64,000 nt of DNA, from contig CAYVPW010000002.1 in the NCBI GenBank assembly GCA_964453915.1, positions 1-64,000 of the forward strand, written 5' to 3'. The notes beneath the pieces are model-generated. The model was given only the letters and a program-made list of their open reading frames with translations, had not been told where the DNA came from and made no database searches. Numbering within the stretch: position 1 is the first letter of the stretch; each line of letters begins with the position of its first letter. The DNA comes from UBA1259 sp964453915. Lineage in GTDB: Bacteria > Bacillota > Clostridia > Christensenellales > Borkfalkiaceae. Below, one piece after another: positions 8,274 to 16,325 of the stretch. The translations under genes and the position numbers were made by a program.

Positions 8274-9527
8274 ATGACTTCTAGATACGATTCTGCAAAA
8301 GAACTATATGCAAAAGTAGGCATAGATACAGAAGCAGTATTAGATAAACTCGCTTCCGTTCCCGTATCTCTACACTGCTGGCAAGGAGACGACGTGACCG
8401 GTTTCGATCACGACGGGCCTTTAACGGGAGGTATTCAAACTACCGGTAATTACGCAGGCAAGGCAAGAACTCCGGAAGAACTTGTTGCCGATATGAAAAA
8501 GGTAATTTCCCTTTGCCCCGGCAAAAAGAAATTAAACGTTCACGCTTGCTACGCTATTTTTGAAAATGGCGAATACGTTGACCGTGATAAATTAGAACCC
8601 AAACATTTCAAAAAGTGGGTTGACCTTGCAAAAGAATATGGAATGGGTTTAGATTTTAACCCTACTTTCTTTTCTCACCCCAAGGTTAAAAATGGTTTAA
8701 CTTTAAGCAGCCCCGATAAAGAAACCAGAGATTTTTGGATTGCACACGGAAAAGCCTGCATTAGAATTTCAGAATATTTTGCAAAAGAAACGGGTGTTCC
8801 TTGCGTTATGAATATTTGGACGGGAGACGGATTTAAAGATATCCCCGCAGACCGTATGGGTCCCCGTATGCGTTATAAAGAAAGCATAGAAGAAATTTTA
8901 TCCGAAAAATTCGATAAAAACCTTGTAAAGCCTTGCGTAGAATCTAAAGTATTCGGAATAGGCGTAGAAGCATACACTTGCGGTAGTGCAGAATTTTCTT
9001 TAAGTTTTGCCGCAATGCACGACGGGTGCTTGCCCCTTATGGACAACGGACACTATCACCCCACAGAAGTTGTATCCGATAAAATCCCCGCTCTCCTTTG
9101 CTTCTTTCCCGAAATAGCACTTCATATCACCCGCCCCATTCGTTGGGACTCTGACCACGTTGTTATTTTTGACGATGAAACTAAGGAAATGGCAAAAGAA
9201 ATAGTTAGATGCAACGGGCTTGACAGAACTTATATGGCGTTAGATTATTTCGACGCAAGCATAAACCGTATATCCGCTTGGTCCGTAGGTTTTAGAAGCT
9301 GGCAAAAAGCGCTTCTCTTCGCTATGCTTACACCTAACGAAAGTCTTAAAAAATTGCAAGACGAAAACCAACTTACCAAACTTATGGTAATGCAAGAAGC
9401 AGTTAAAGTTCTTCCTTTCGGAGACGTGTGGGAAGAATATTGCAATCGCCAAGGCGTTCCTTCCGATTGCGCTTTGTTTGACGAAGTAGAAAAATACGAA
9501 AAAGAAGTTCTTTCTTTGCGTAAATAA
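8274..9527 (+). CDS. rhaA: L-rhamnose isomerase
   Basis: Converts L-rhamnose to L-rhamnulose. 417 residues against about 419 in E. coli RhaA. Typical stretches are SLHCWQGDDVTGF, DNGHYHPTEVVSDK (metal-binding His) and RPIRWDSDHVV (metal-binding Asp residues). No rhamnulokinase, aldolase, regulator or rhamnose transporter is nearby, so the gene is separated from the rest of its pathway, or serves rare-sugar isomerisation by its known relaxed specificity. RBS AAGGAGAAAATT. Confidence 0.96.
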   Translation: MTSRYDSAKELYAKVGIDTEAVLDKLASVPVSLHCWQGDDVTGFDHDGPLTGGIQTTGNYAGKARTPEELVADMKKVISLCPGKKKLNVHACYAIFENGEYVDRDKLEPKHFKKWVDLAKEYGMGLDFNPTFFSHPKVKNGLTLSSPDKETRDFWIAHGKACIRISEYFAKETGVPCVMNIWTGDGFKDIPADRMGPRMRYKESIEEILSEKFDKNLVKPCVESKVFGIGVEAYTCGSAEFSLSFAAMHDGCLPLMDNGHYHPTEVVSDKIPALLCFFPEIALHITRPIRWDSDHVVIFDDETKEMAKEIVRCNGLDRTYMALDYFDASINRISAWSVGFRSWQKALLFAMLTPNESLKKLQDENQLTKLMVMQEAVKVLPFGDVWEEYCNRQGVPSDCALFDEVEKYEKEVLSLRK

Positions 9528-9556
9528 TTTAAGAAATAATTTATTTATTATATTCG

Positions 9557-9597
9557 CCCTGTGCGCTACTCGGCACGGGGCGATAATTTTGTTTTTT
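9557..9597 (+). terminator. Terminator after rhaA
   Basis: Stem CCCTGTGC / GCACGGGG (9557-9564, 9573-9580) followed by a T-rich tract running into the next start codon. It would separate rhaA from the permease, or couple them by read-through. Confidence 0.6.
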
Positions 9598-10932
9598 ATG
9601 CTAGTTCCTCTTTTAATATTCGGAATTACCGCCGTTTTGTTGGTACTTTCCGTAATAACCAAACCTTTTATCAAAATAGGTAAATTCAATATAGGATTAT
9701 ACTGGATAATTTGTTTGTTGGGCGCTGTTGCAATATTGATTTCCGGCACACTGCCCTTATCTTCCGTTATAGAAGCGCTTACCCAAAACACTGCCGTTAA
9801 TCCACTAAAAATTCTTACCCTTTTTATTTCTATGACGGTAATTTCTCTCTTTTTGGGAGATTCCGGTTTTTTTGGGCTTGTTGCAGATAAAATCTTCCAA
9901 AAAACAAACCACGGCGGACTGAAACTGTTTTTAACGCTTTATTTCGTCGTGTCCGTTTTGACTGTTTTTACTTCTAACGACATTATTATTTTAACTTTTA
10001 CCCCGCCTATATGTTTGTTTTGCAAAAAGGCAAAAGTTTCTCCCCTGCCTTATCTATTCGCAGAGTTCGTTGCTGCAAATACTTGGAGTATGGCACTTAT
10101 AATAGGCAACCCCACTAATATTTATTTAGCGGGGGCGGCTAGCATTTCTTTTACGGAATATCTCTCCGTTATGCTATTGCCGACGATTGCGGGCGGCTTA
10201 GTTAGTTTGGGCGTTCTTCTTTTATTATTTAAAAAACAACTTTTCTTGAAAACCCCTGCAAAAAAAGAAGCGGTTTGTTCTCACGTAGGCAATCCGCATA
10301 TTTCGCCCGCCACCTATAAAACGGACAAAACGCTTATGATAGTATCCCTATCTTGCCTTGCGGCAGTAATAATAATGCTTGCGCTATCAAACGTTACGGG
10401 GGTGGAAATGTGGATAATTTGCCTTACATTTGCAGTTGCTCTAGTGCTTTTTAGCACCGTTTATTATATTATAAAAGATAAAAGCCTTTCTCACACTCTA
10501 AAAATAGTGGGCGGCGCTCCGTTTGAGTTAATCCCCTTCGTTTTATCTATGTTTGTAATAGTTTTGTCTTTAAGCAACTGCGGTTTTACCGAAATGCTAG
10601 CGCAAATTTTTATTACGGGCACTGATAAAGACGGGGTTATATTCAGTTTTGCTTCCGCTTTTTGTTCTAATTTATTAAACAATATTCCCGCTAGCGTTTT
10701 GTTTGAAAAAATAGTTTCTTCAAAATCCGTAATCGGTATTTACGGAAGCATAATCGGCAGCAACATCGGTGCGTTTGTAACGCCGGTAGGCGCACTTGCG
10801 GGTATTATGTGGAACAAAATATTAAAGTCGTTCGACGTTAAATTTCCTTTTATAAAATTCGTACTGTACGGCATAGCGGTTGCCGTTCCTACTTTGCTTG
10901 CAACTTCTTTAATTTTGTTTATAACCGTTTAA
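9598..10932 (+). CDS. ArsB/NhaD-type anion or ion permease (IT superfamily)
   Basis: Polytopic membrane protein of about 444 residues with roughly eleven hydrophobic segments. Family landmarks are two pseudo-repeat re-entrant motifs: TSNDIIILTFTPP with GNPTN in the first half, and SNLLNNIPASVLF with SNIGAFVTPVGALAG in the second. This is typical of ArsB/SLC13-like permeases moving arsenite, organic anions or Na+/H+. No arsenic genes are nearby. The ATG at 9598 has no ribosome site. An alternative TTG at 9589 lies 8 bp after GGGG, so the start is uncertain. Confidence 0.8.
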   Translation: MLVPLLIFGITAVLLVLSVITKPFIKIGKFNIGLYWIICLLGAVAILISGTLPLSSVIEALTQNTAVNPLKILTLFISMTVISLFLGDSGFFGLVADKIFQKTNHGGLKLFLTLYFVVSVLTVFTSNDIIILTFTPPICLFCKKAKVSPLPYLFAEFVAANTWSMALIIGNPTNIYLAGAASISFTEYLSVMLLPTIAGGLVSLGVLLLLFKKQLFLKTPAKKEAVCSHVGNPHISPATYKTDKTLMIVSLSCLAAVIIMLALSNVTGVEMWIICLTFAVALVLFSTVYYIIKDKSLSHTLKIVGGAPFELIPFVLSMFVIVLSLSNCGFTEMLAQIFITGTDKDGVIFSFASAFCSNLLNNIPASVLFEKIVSSKSVIGIYGSIIGSNIGAFVTPVGALAGIMWNKILKSFDVKFPFIKFVLYGIAVAVPTLLATSLILFITV

Positions 10933-10934
10933 TA

Positions 10935-10963
10935 TTGCAAAACCCCGCTTTTTGTGTTAAAAT
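10935..10963 (+). promoter_or_regulatory. dut promoter giving a leaderless transcript
   Basis: TTGCAA (10935-10940), 17-bp spacer, TAAAAT (10958-10963). The ATG follows after only 6 bp, so transcription should start at or next to the start codon. Confidence 0.7.
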
Positions 10964-10969
10964 GTTCTT

Positions 10970-11449
10970 ATGAAAAAAATTGCTAAGTTTGAAAAAGTTT
11001 CTTTACAACAATATCTTGAATGTGGCTTAAAAGAGGATTACGAAAATATTATTCTTCCTCGCCGTGCAACCTGCGGCAGTGCAGGATACGATTTTTTTTC
11101 GCCCGTGGCGTTTACGCTTTCCCCTAACGAAACAATAAAAATCCCCACGGGGATTCGCGCTAAGATAGAAGAAGGTTGGGTGCTTAAAATTTATCCCAGA
11201 AGCAGTTTAGGCTTTAAATACCGCCTAACACTAAACAATACGGTGGGAATAATAGACAGCGACTATTATTTTGCCGAAAACGAAGGGCATATATTTATAA
11301 AAATGACCAATTGCGGAGATAAACCTTTATCTATAGAAAAAGGCAAGGCTTTTGCACAAGGCATTTTTATAGAATACGGCATAACCGTTGATGACGATGC
11401 TACAAGCTTACGCATCGGTGGCTTGGGCAGCACCGATAACAATAAATAG
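10970..11449 (+). CDS. dut: dUTP diphosphatase (dUTPase)
   Basis: Hydrolyses dUTP to dUMP, keeping uracil out of DNA and feeding dTMP synthesis. 159 residues with all five trimeric-dUTPase motifs in order: AGYDF (1), PRSSLG (2), NTVGIIDSDY (3), GKAFAQGIF (4) and R.GGLGST (5, the C-terminal glycine-rich flap). The N-terminal 30 residues are a short extension. No ribosome site lies before the ATG; the promoter position implies a leaderless mRNA. A bidirectional terminator follows. Confidence 0.93.
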   Translation: MKKIAKFEKVSLQQYLECGLKEDYENIILPRRATCGSAGYDFFSPVAFTLSPNETIKIPTGIRAKIEEGWVLKIYPRSSLGFKYRLTLNNTVGIIDSDYYFAENEGHIFIKMTNCGDKPLSIEKGKAFAQGIFIEYGITVDDDATSLRIGGLGSTDNNK

Positions 11450-11477
11450 ATTATAACCGATAAAAAAACAAGTTAAA

Positions 11478-11506
11478 AAACCACGCTATCTAGCGTGGTT
11501 TTATTT
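11478..11506. terminator. Bidirectional terminator between dut and XRE gene
   Basis: Stem CCACGCTA / TAGCGTGG (11481-11488, 11491-11498) with A and T runs on both sides. Confidence 0.85.
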
Positions 11507-11515
11507 ATAATTATT

Positions 11516-11725
11516 TTATTTCAATCCTAAAATCTCGTCCGCAGAAACGTCTAATATTTCGCAAATATTTGCAAACGTATCTAAAGACGGAAACTTATCA
11601 AGCCGCATATATTTGCTTACCGTAGAGGGGTTTATTCCAAGTTTTTCGGCAAGTTCTTTTTGCGAAATTGAACCGTATTCTATTGCTTCTCTTAATCTTT
11701 TTTGAATATCTTCTATCCTTATCAT
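11516..11725 (-). CDS. XRE-family transcriptional regulator, 69 aa
   Basis: A single HTH_3 domain fills the protein (helix-turn-helix around SQKELAEKLGINPSTVSKYMR, about residues 21-41, with a conserved tail ASADEILGL-like ending). It probably dimerises and represses. It is divergent from two zinc-ribbon membrane protein genes; two GCACAnTGTGC dyads in the shared 100-bp region are its likely operators, implying autoregulation. No ribosome site precedes the ATG. A TATTGT hexamer 7 bp upstream of the ATG suggests another leaderless mRNA, though its -35 is poor. Confidence 0.88.
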   Translation of the reverse strand: MIRIEDIQKRLREAIEYGSISQKELAEKLGINPSTVSKYMRLDKFPSLDTFANICEILDVSADEILGLK

Positions 11726-11739
11726 AGTTAAAACAATAG

Positions 11740-11788
11740 CACATTGTGCAATTTGTACTTGACAAAAGGCACACTGTGCCTTTATAAT
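11740..11788 (+). promoter_or_regulatory. Promoter with two dyad operators for the XRE regulator
   Basis: Plus-strand promoter TTGACA (11759-11764), 18-bp spacer, TATAAT (11783-11788). The spacer is filled by the palindrome GGCACACTGTGCC (11768-11780). A second copy of the core, GCACATTGTGC (11740-11750), lies 29 bp upstream, close to three helical turns and next to the regulator's own start. This is a classic repressor arrangement. Confidence 0.75.
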
Positions 11789-11825
11789 GTTGTTAAACTA
11801 CATATTAATTCAAAGGTGAAGTATT

Positions 11826-12164
11826 ATGTTTTGTACTAATTGTGGAAAAGAATTACACGACCAAGCCGTAGTTTGCCCGTTTTGCGGAGTCCCTACGGAA
11901 AATTACAACAAAACCGGCTTAAACACAAAAACACAAACAACCATATCTAGCGGCTCTATAAAAACCGTGATTAAAGTGTTTATGATTATTGGTTGCATTG
12001 TTAACGCTTTTGCTTTTCTTATCCCGCTTGCTTGGTGTCTTCCTATGACTTTATGCTATATAAAAGCCACGGAAAAAGGCGAAACGGTAAGCACGGGCTT
12101 TAAGGTTTGCGCCTTGCTTTTTGTAAGCGTTATAGCGGGAATTTTAATGTTTTTTGAAGAATAA
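11826..12164 (+). CDS. Zinc-ribbon membrane protein A
   Basis: 112 residues: an N-terminal zinc ribbon (CTNCGKEL..CPFCG, residues 3-22), a short linker, then two predicted membrane spans (about 53-75 and 90-108). First of two tandem zinc-ribbon membrane genes under the operator-controlled promoter. Function unknown; the cytoplasmic ribbon may bind a protein or sense metal or redox state. RBS AAAGGTGAAG. Confidence 0.7.
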   Translation: MFCTNCGKELHDQAVVCPFCGVPTENYNKTGLNTKTQTTISSGSIKTVIKVFMIIGCIVNAFAFLIPLAWCLPMTLCYIKATEKGETVSTGFKVCALLFVSVIAGILMFFEE

Positions 12165-12182
12165 AAAAGGGAAATAGATATT

Positions 12183-12668
12183 ATGTTTTGCAAAATTTGC
12201 GGCAAAGAACTAAACGATAATGCGGTAATTTGCCCCGGTTGCGGTTGCGCAGTAAATAACAATTTAAAGCCTGTTGCAGAAGAAACAAAGGTTGAACCGA
12301 TAAAATCTGAGGAAAATAAGGCAAAAAACCCTATATTTACGACACATTCTGTAATGCAATACGTCACGATGGTGCTAATTTGTTTTGCCGTCACGTTTTT
12401 GTTTTTAGCTTTAATTTCAATCGGTATTGACGTTGACGTTTTCGAAACAAGATACGACATACTTGCTTGGGGAGATTTATATTTTTATTTTGAGTATGCT
12501 ATTCCCTGTTTTGTGTTTACTATTCTATCATACATATCCGCACTGTTTACTTTTATTTTAGGTTTTAATTCGGCAAATAAATACAAAAGATTTTCTTCTA
12601 ACACTTTATTTATTATAGTGCAATTTTTACTGTTTATTGCCATACTGCTCTTTATATTTTCTAGATAA
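12183..12668 (+). CDS. Zinc-ribbon membrane protein B
   Basis: 161 residues. It starts with the same kind of ribbon as its upstream neighbour (CKICGKEL..CPGCGC, residues 3-23), then a charged linker and three hydrophobic segments (about 59-80, 97-125 and 138-158). It is 18 bp after protein A, and the shared N-terminal module points to duplication of the ribbon followed by divergence of the membrane part. The start is given by the conserved MFC start and an AAGGGAAA site. Function unknown. Confidence 0.7.
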   Translation: MFCKICGKELNDNAVICPGCGCAVNNNLKPVAEETKVEPIKSEENKAKNPIFTTHSVMQYVTMVLICFAVTFLFLALISIGIDVDVFETRYDILAWGDLYFYFEYAIPCFVFTILSYISALFTFILGFNSANKYKRFSSNTLFIIVQFLLFIAILLFIFSR

Positions 12669-12676
12669 TAATCATA

Positions 12677-12711
12677 TAAAAAGCCCGTCTTTTTTTGACG
12701 GGTTTTTTTAA
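12677..12711. terminator. Bidirectional terminator after zinc-ribbon pair and rsmI
   Basis: Stem CCCGTC / GACGGG with flanking A and T runs; it reaches into the rsmI stop codon. Confidence 0.85.
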
Positions 12712-13505
12712 TCTTCTATCGTATATTTATATAAAGAAGACTTAGAAACGCCACGTTCTTTGGCAACGCGCTTTAAGGCTTCCTTTTTATCCATTCCCGT
12801 TTTTAGATAGGCATCTAGGTGCTCTTTTTCGGAAATATTTGCAAAGTCTTTTTCTTTTTTGCCTTCTACAAGCAAAACGTATTCTCCCCTAGGTTCTTTT
12901 TTTAACCCGTCTTTTAAGCTAAAGCGTTCGGCATTTTCGAACACTTTTGTAATCTCTTTTACGGCAACGGCTTGTCTGTCGCCCAAAACCTGATAAATAC
13001 TTTCTATATCCCTTTTAACGTCGTGTGGGGCAGAATAAAATATCAGCGTTAGGTCTAAATCTTTATATTTTTCTAAAAACTCTCTTCTTGCGCCCTGTTT
13101 TTCCGGCATAAAGCCCAAAAAACAAAATCTTCCACTGTCAAGCCCGCTTAACACCAAAGCAGAAATACAAGCGCACGCACCGGGAATAACGGTAAATTCC
13201 AACCCGTTTTCTATCAACATTTTAGTAAGCACGTTTCCGGGGTCGGAAATAACGGGCATACCCGCATCGGTAATAACCGCTATGTTTTCACCTTTTTTAA
13301 GAGATTCTATTATCTTTTCGCCAACTTCCACTTCGTTAAATTTATGATAAGAAAAAAGCGGTTTTTTGATATTATACGCATTCAAAAGAGTAAGCGAACG
13401 GCGAGTATCTTCGCAAGCGATTTTATCAACGCTGGATAGCGTTTCCACCGCCCTAAAAGAAAAATCTTTAAGATTGCCTATCGGCGTTGCCACAAAATAT
13501 AACAT
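12708..13505 (-). CDS. rsmI: 16S rRNA (cytidine-1402-2'-O)-methyltransferase RsmI
   Basis: Methylates the 2'-OH of C1402 in the ribosomal P site. 265 residues of the tetrapyrrole-methylase fold: TPIGNLKD at the N-terminus, ITDAGMPVISDPG (SAM loop), VIPGACA and FLGFMPEKQGAR are all conserved. A short C-terminal HTH-like tail (KKEALKRVAKERGVSKSSLYKY) is present, as in many Firmicute homologues. It follows the trmN6-like gene by 7 bp, as yabB and yabC do in Bacillus. Confidence 0.95.
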   Translation of the reverse strand: MLYFVATPIGNLKDFSFRAVETLSSVDKIACEDTRRSLTLLNAYNIKKPLFSYHKFNEVEVGEKIIESLKKGENIAVITDAGMPVISDPGNVLTKMLIENGLEFTVIPGACACISALVLSGLDSGRFCFLGFMPEKQGARREFLEKYKDLDLTLIFYSAPHDVKRDIESIYQVLGDRQAVAVKEITKVFENAERFSLKDGLKKEPRGEYVLLVEGKKEKDFANISEKEHLDAYLKTGMDKKEALKRVAKERGVSKSSLYKYTIED

Positions 13506-13512
13506 AACTCTC

Positions 13513-14175
13513 CTAATTTTTTATTTCAGATAATATTTTCATTCCGGACTTGCCGCCCTTAACGCCTTCTATAAGCAAAAGATACGGCTCTTTTTTTCCG
13601 CCGGAAACAAATTGCAGTTTTTTAGGCTCTATTCCGTGCGTTTTCATTTCGTATATAATATCAGAAAGTCTATCCGCACGATGAACGATATTTATTCTTC
13701 CGCCAAACTTTAACGCCCTGCTTGCAGAGTAAATCAATTCTTTAAGTTCTAATGCAATCTCCGTTCGGCAAACCGCAATATGCTCTTTTTCGTCTATAAA
13801 CCCGCGCCCTTTTTCCATATACGGGGGATTGCAAACGATAAGCGAAAATTTTTCGTTGTAATCTTTGGGTATATCTTGCACACGCATATTAAGGGGTGTA
13901 AAAACGCCTTCTAAACCGTTTAGCGCAATGCTTTTAACGGATAAATCGTAAAGCGATTTTTGCATTTCAAACAGGGTTACGCTTTTAATAAACGGATTAA
14001 GCCCGTAAAGATGAAGCCCCACTATTCCGCTTCCGGAACAAAAATCCGCAACGACGTCTCCTTTTTTTACGCTTGCAAAGCGCGACAAAAGCACTGCGTC
14101 CGAAGTAAAGCAGTATAATTCGTCGTCTTGATAAATCTTTAATCCGTTTAAGTTAAGGTCTTCTATTCTTTCCAT
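13513..14175 (-). CDS. TrmN6/YfiC-like tRNA1(Val) adenine-N6 methyltransferase
   Basis: 220 residues. SAM-binding motif I is VADFCSGSGIVGLHL (about 40-54), and the N6-adenine/N5-glutamine catalytic motif NPPY is at about 115-118. The Bacillus counterpart at this locus is yabB. The likely product is m6A37 on tRNA1-Val, although family members vary in target. Co-transcribed with rsmI. A terminator upstream separates it from ferredoxin; a weak promoter must lie in the 15 bp after that hairpin, or there is read-through. Confidence 0.85.
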   Translation of the reverse strand: MERIEDLNLNGLKIYQDDELYCFTSDAVLLSRFASVKKGDVVADFCSGSGIVGLHLYGLNPFIKSVTLFEMQKSLYDLSVKSIALNGLEGVFTPLNMRVQDIPKDYNEKFSLIVCNPPYMEKGRGFIDEKEHIAVCRTEIALELKELIYSASRALKFGGRINIVHRADRLSDIIYEMKTHGIEPKKLQFVSGGKKEPYLLLIEGVKGGKSGMKILSEIKN

Positions 14176-14190
14176 ATAAATTTAAAAAAT

Positions 14191-14217
14191 TAAGGTGCGA
14201 AAAAAAATCGCACCTTA
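14191..14217 (-). terminator. Terminator after ferredoxin gene
   Basis: Ten-bp stem TAAGGTGCGA / TCGCACCTTA with a T7 loop, followed on the minus strand by AATTTTTT. Confidence 0.8.
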
Positions 14218-14234
14218 TTATTTCGGGATTATAA

Positions 14235-14405
14235 TTACTCTTCCGAAATTGCTTCTACGGGGCAACCCGCTTCGCAAGCGCCGCAATCTACGCACGCATC
14301 TGCGTCTATAACGTAGTGGTTTTCGCCTTCGCTGATAGCGCCACAGGGGCAAGTGTCTGCGCAAGAACCGCAAGAGATGCAAGCATCGCTGATTTTATGT
14401 GCCAT
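14235..14405 (-). CDS. 2[4Fe-4S] ferredoxin, 56 aa
   Basis: Small electron carrier of clostridial type. Two cluster motifs are visible: C9-ISC12-GSC15-ADTC19-P and C38-VDC41-GAC44-EAGC48-P. The length is normal for 2[4Fe-4S] ferredoxins. ATG 14405 has an ideal AGGAGG site, and a promoter TTTACA-17-TAGAAT is at 14446-14474. It is a single-gene unit inserted into an otherwise Bacillus-like ricT-yabB order. This supports an anaerobic, ferredoxin-based metabolism. Confidence 0.93.
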   Translation of the reverse strand: MAHKISDACISCGSCADTCPCGAISEGENHYVIDADACVDCGACEAGCPVEAISEE

Positions 14406-14445
14406 ATTGAGTATCCTCCTATACGTTAATTTATCTTTTTGTATT

Positions 14446-14474
14446 ATTCTAACACACTTTTTTTTATTTGTAAA
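14446..14474 (-). promoter_or_regulatory. Ferredoxin promoter
   Basis: Minus-strand TTTACA (14469-14474), 17-bp spacer, TAGAAT (14446-14451). Confidence 0.7.
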
Positions 14475-14477
14475 CTC

Positions 14478-15356
14478 TTATTCTAAAATTTTATCAAGGT
14501 CTTGTCCGTCTTCTTCATCGTCTTCTTTTTGCGGCTTTTGCGCCTTAAAAGAAAGCCTGTCTACGGGGAAATCTTTATATACTTCTCCGCCGTCTTCTTT
14601 TTGGATTTTAACCTTAGAAATTAGTTTTAGCATATCGTTTGAAACGACAATCCCTTTGCCTTCCGGCGTGCCAACCGTTCCGCCCACCTTTGGCATCTTT
14701 TTATAAACCTCGGAATAATAATCGTTTTCGTATTCCAAGCAGCACATAAGCCTTCCGCAAAGCCCGCTTATTTTAGACGGATTAAGATGAAGTCCTTGGC
14801 ATTTTGCCATTTTTATACTCACCTTTCCGAACTCCGACATACAGCTTGCGCAACAACACGTTCTTCCGCAAGGAGCAATGCCGCCCAAAAGCTTTGTTTC
14901 GTCTCTTATTCCCATTTGCCTTAATTCTATTCTCAAATGGAAGTGCGCCGCCAAATCTTTAACCAACTCTCTGAAATCGACTCTTCCTTCCGCCGTAAAA
15001 TAAAGCACTAATTTTTTTCCGTCGAAAGAATATTCACAACCTATAAGTTTCATTTCAAGCTTGTTTTTAACAATCATTTCGTTGGCGATACGCAAAGTTT
15101 CGGGAACTTTTTCTTCGTTTGCTTTTATCACCTTTTCGTCTTTATAAGTTGCCTTTCTAATCACCGGTTTTAACGGATGAACAATCTCTTTATCGTCAAC
15201 CTCTTTTACTCCAAAAACAACGGTGGCATATTCTAACCCCTTTGCCGTTTCCACTATTACGCCGGAATTTGCGGGATATTCTTCGTTTTCGCTAGCGGGT
15301 GAAAAATAATACGTTTTAAGAGTATTTTTAAATTTCACGCCGATTATTTTCGCCAT
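14478..15356 (-). CDS. ricT: RicT/YaaT, PSP1-domain regulator of RNA processing
   Basis: 292 residues with the PSP1 C-terminal domain. The cysteine-rich core (CGRTCCCASCMSEFG and SGLCGRLMCCLEYENDYY, about 163-210) matches the residues that, in Bacillus RicT, bind a [4Fe-4S] cluster in the RicA-RicF-RicT complex that helps RNase Y mature mRNAs. The last 30 residues are acidic and probably disordered. The start overlaps the end of holB by 13 bp, as in Bacillus holB-yaaT. ricA and ricF are not in the window. Confidence 0.93.
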   Translation of the reverse strand: MAKIIGVKFKNTLKTYYFSPASENEEYPANSGVIVETAKGLEYATVVFGVKEVDDKEIVHPLKPVIRKATYKDEKVIKANEEKVPETLRIANEMIVKNKLEMKLIGCEYSFDGKKLVLYFTAEGRVDFRELVKDLAAHFHLRIELRQMGIRDETKLLGGIAPCGRTCCCASCMSEFGKVSIKMAKCQGLHLNPSKISGLCGRLMCCLEYENDYYSEVYKKMPKVGGTVGTPEGKGIVVSNDMLKLISKVKIQKEDGGEVYKDFPVDRLSFKAQKPQKEDDEEDGQDLDKILE

Positions 15357-16324
15357 TTATATTTTCCCTCCAAAATTTGAAACAACAGCCACTCTATAAC
15401 GGTAGCCGAATTCACGTTTGACTTTTTTCTCTTTTTTGCTTCGGCAATCTTTTCCAAAGCGTAAACCGAAGCCCCTAAAGTAAAACTTTTAAGTTCTTCT
15501 GCGTTTTGCAATATCTCTTCGTTTTTGATAAGTTCGTTTTGCCCTTGCGCCAAGCAAAAAATATCTTTGATAAACAATTCAAAAACGTCTATCACTTCTT
15601 CTGCCGGTCTTTTAAGGGCGGAAATTTTATCCGAATAGGTAAGTAAATTTTTGCTGGATTTCATATTTACAAGCGTATCCAACACAACCGAACGCACCTG
15701 TAAAAATTCCGAATCACAATAATTTTTTACAGCCTTACCCAGCGTTCCGTCTCCGGAAAATACCGCTTTTTTTAATAGATCTTTATCCGTATAGTCTTTT
15801 TCTAATGCAAAAAAAACGTCTTCGTCTTTAAACGCTTGCATCTCTAACTTTTTAACCCTAGACCTAATAGTTGGCAACAAAGAGTATTCTCCCGTTGCAC
15901 CTATTATTATAATAACATTTTTAGGCGGTTCTTCCAACGTTTTTAAGAGTTTGTTTTGAGATTGCACGTTCATAGTTTCCGCATGGTTTATAATAAAAAC
16001 CTTTTTATCGGCTTCTATGGGCTTTATATAACTCTCTTCTATCAAATCGGCAACGTCGTCTACTACAACGCTTTCTCCGTTTTGCGGATATATCTTTACG
16101 TCCGAATGAATTCTCTGTTCTATAAGCCTACAGTTTCTACATTTTTCACACGGCTCGCTTTCTTTACAAAGCACCGTTTTTGCGCAAAGTTTAAGGTATT
16201 CTATCAAATTATCTTTATCGGGCGTAATAAAAAGATAAGCGTGCGAAAGCCTGTTCGCCGTCTTATCTCCCGTTAAAATTTTATACGCACCCGTCTTTTT
16301 GAATACGCTTAAAAAATCCACCAT
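15344..16324 (-). CDS. holB: DNA polymerase III delta' subunit
   Basis: Clamp-loader subunit, 326 residues. The N-terminal AAA+ fold lacks a Walker A lysine, as expected of delta'. The zinc module is CKESEPCEKCRNC (about 48-60). The Walker B-like/sensor region is QNKLLKTLEEPP with TIRSRVKKLEM. It sits 1 bp after tmk and overlaps ricT, the conserved Firmicute arrangement. Confidence 0.93.
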   Translation of the reverse strand: MVDFLSVFKKTGAYKILTGDKTANRLSHAYLFITPDKDNLIEYLKLCAKTVLCKESEPCEKCRNCRLIEQRIHSDVKIYPQNGESVVVDDVADLIEESYIKPIEADKKVFIINHAETMNVQSQNKLLKTLEEPPKNVIIIIGATGEYSLLPTIRSRVKKLEMQAFKDEDVFFALEKDYTDKDLLKKAVFSGDGTLGKAVKNYCDSEFLQVRSVVLDTLVNMKSSKNLLTYSDKISALKRPAEEVIDVFELFIKDIFCLAQGQNELIKNEEILQNAEELKSFTLGASVYALEKIAEAKKRKKSNVNSATVIEWLLFQILEGKYKWRK

Positions 16325-16325
16325 A

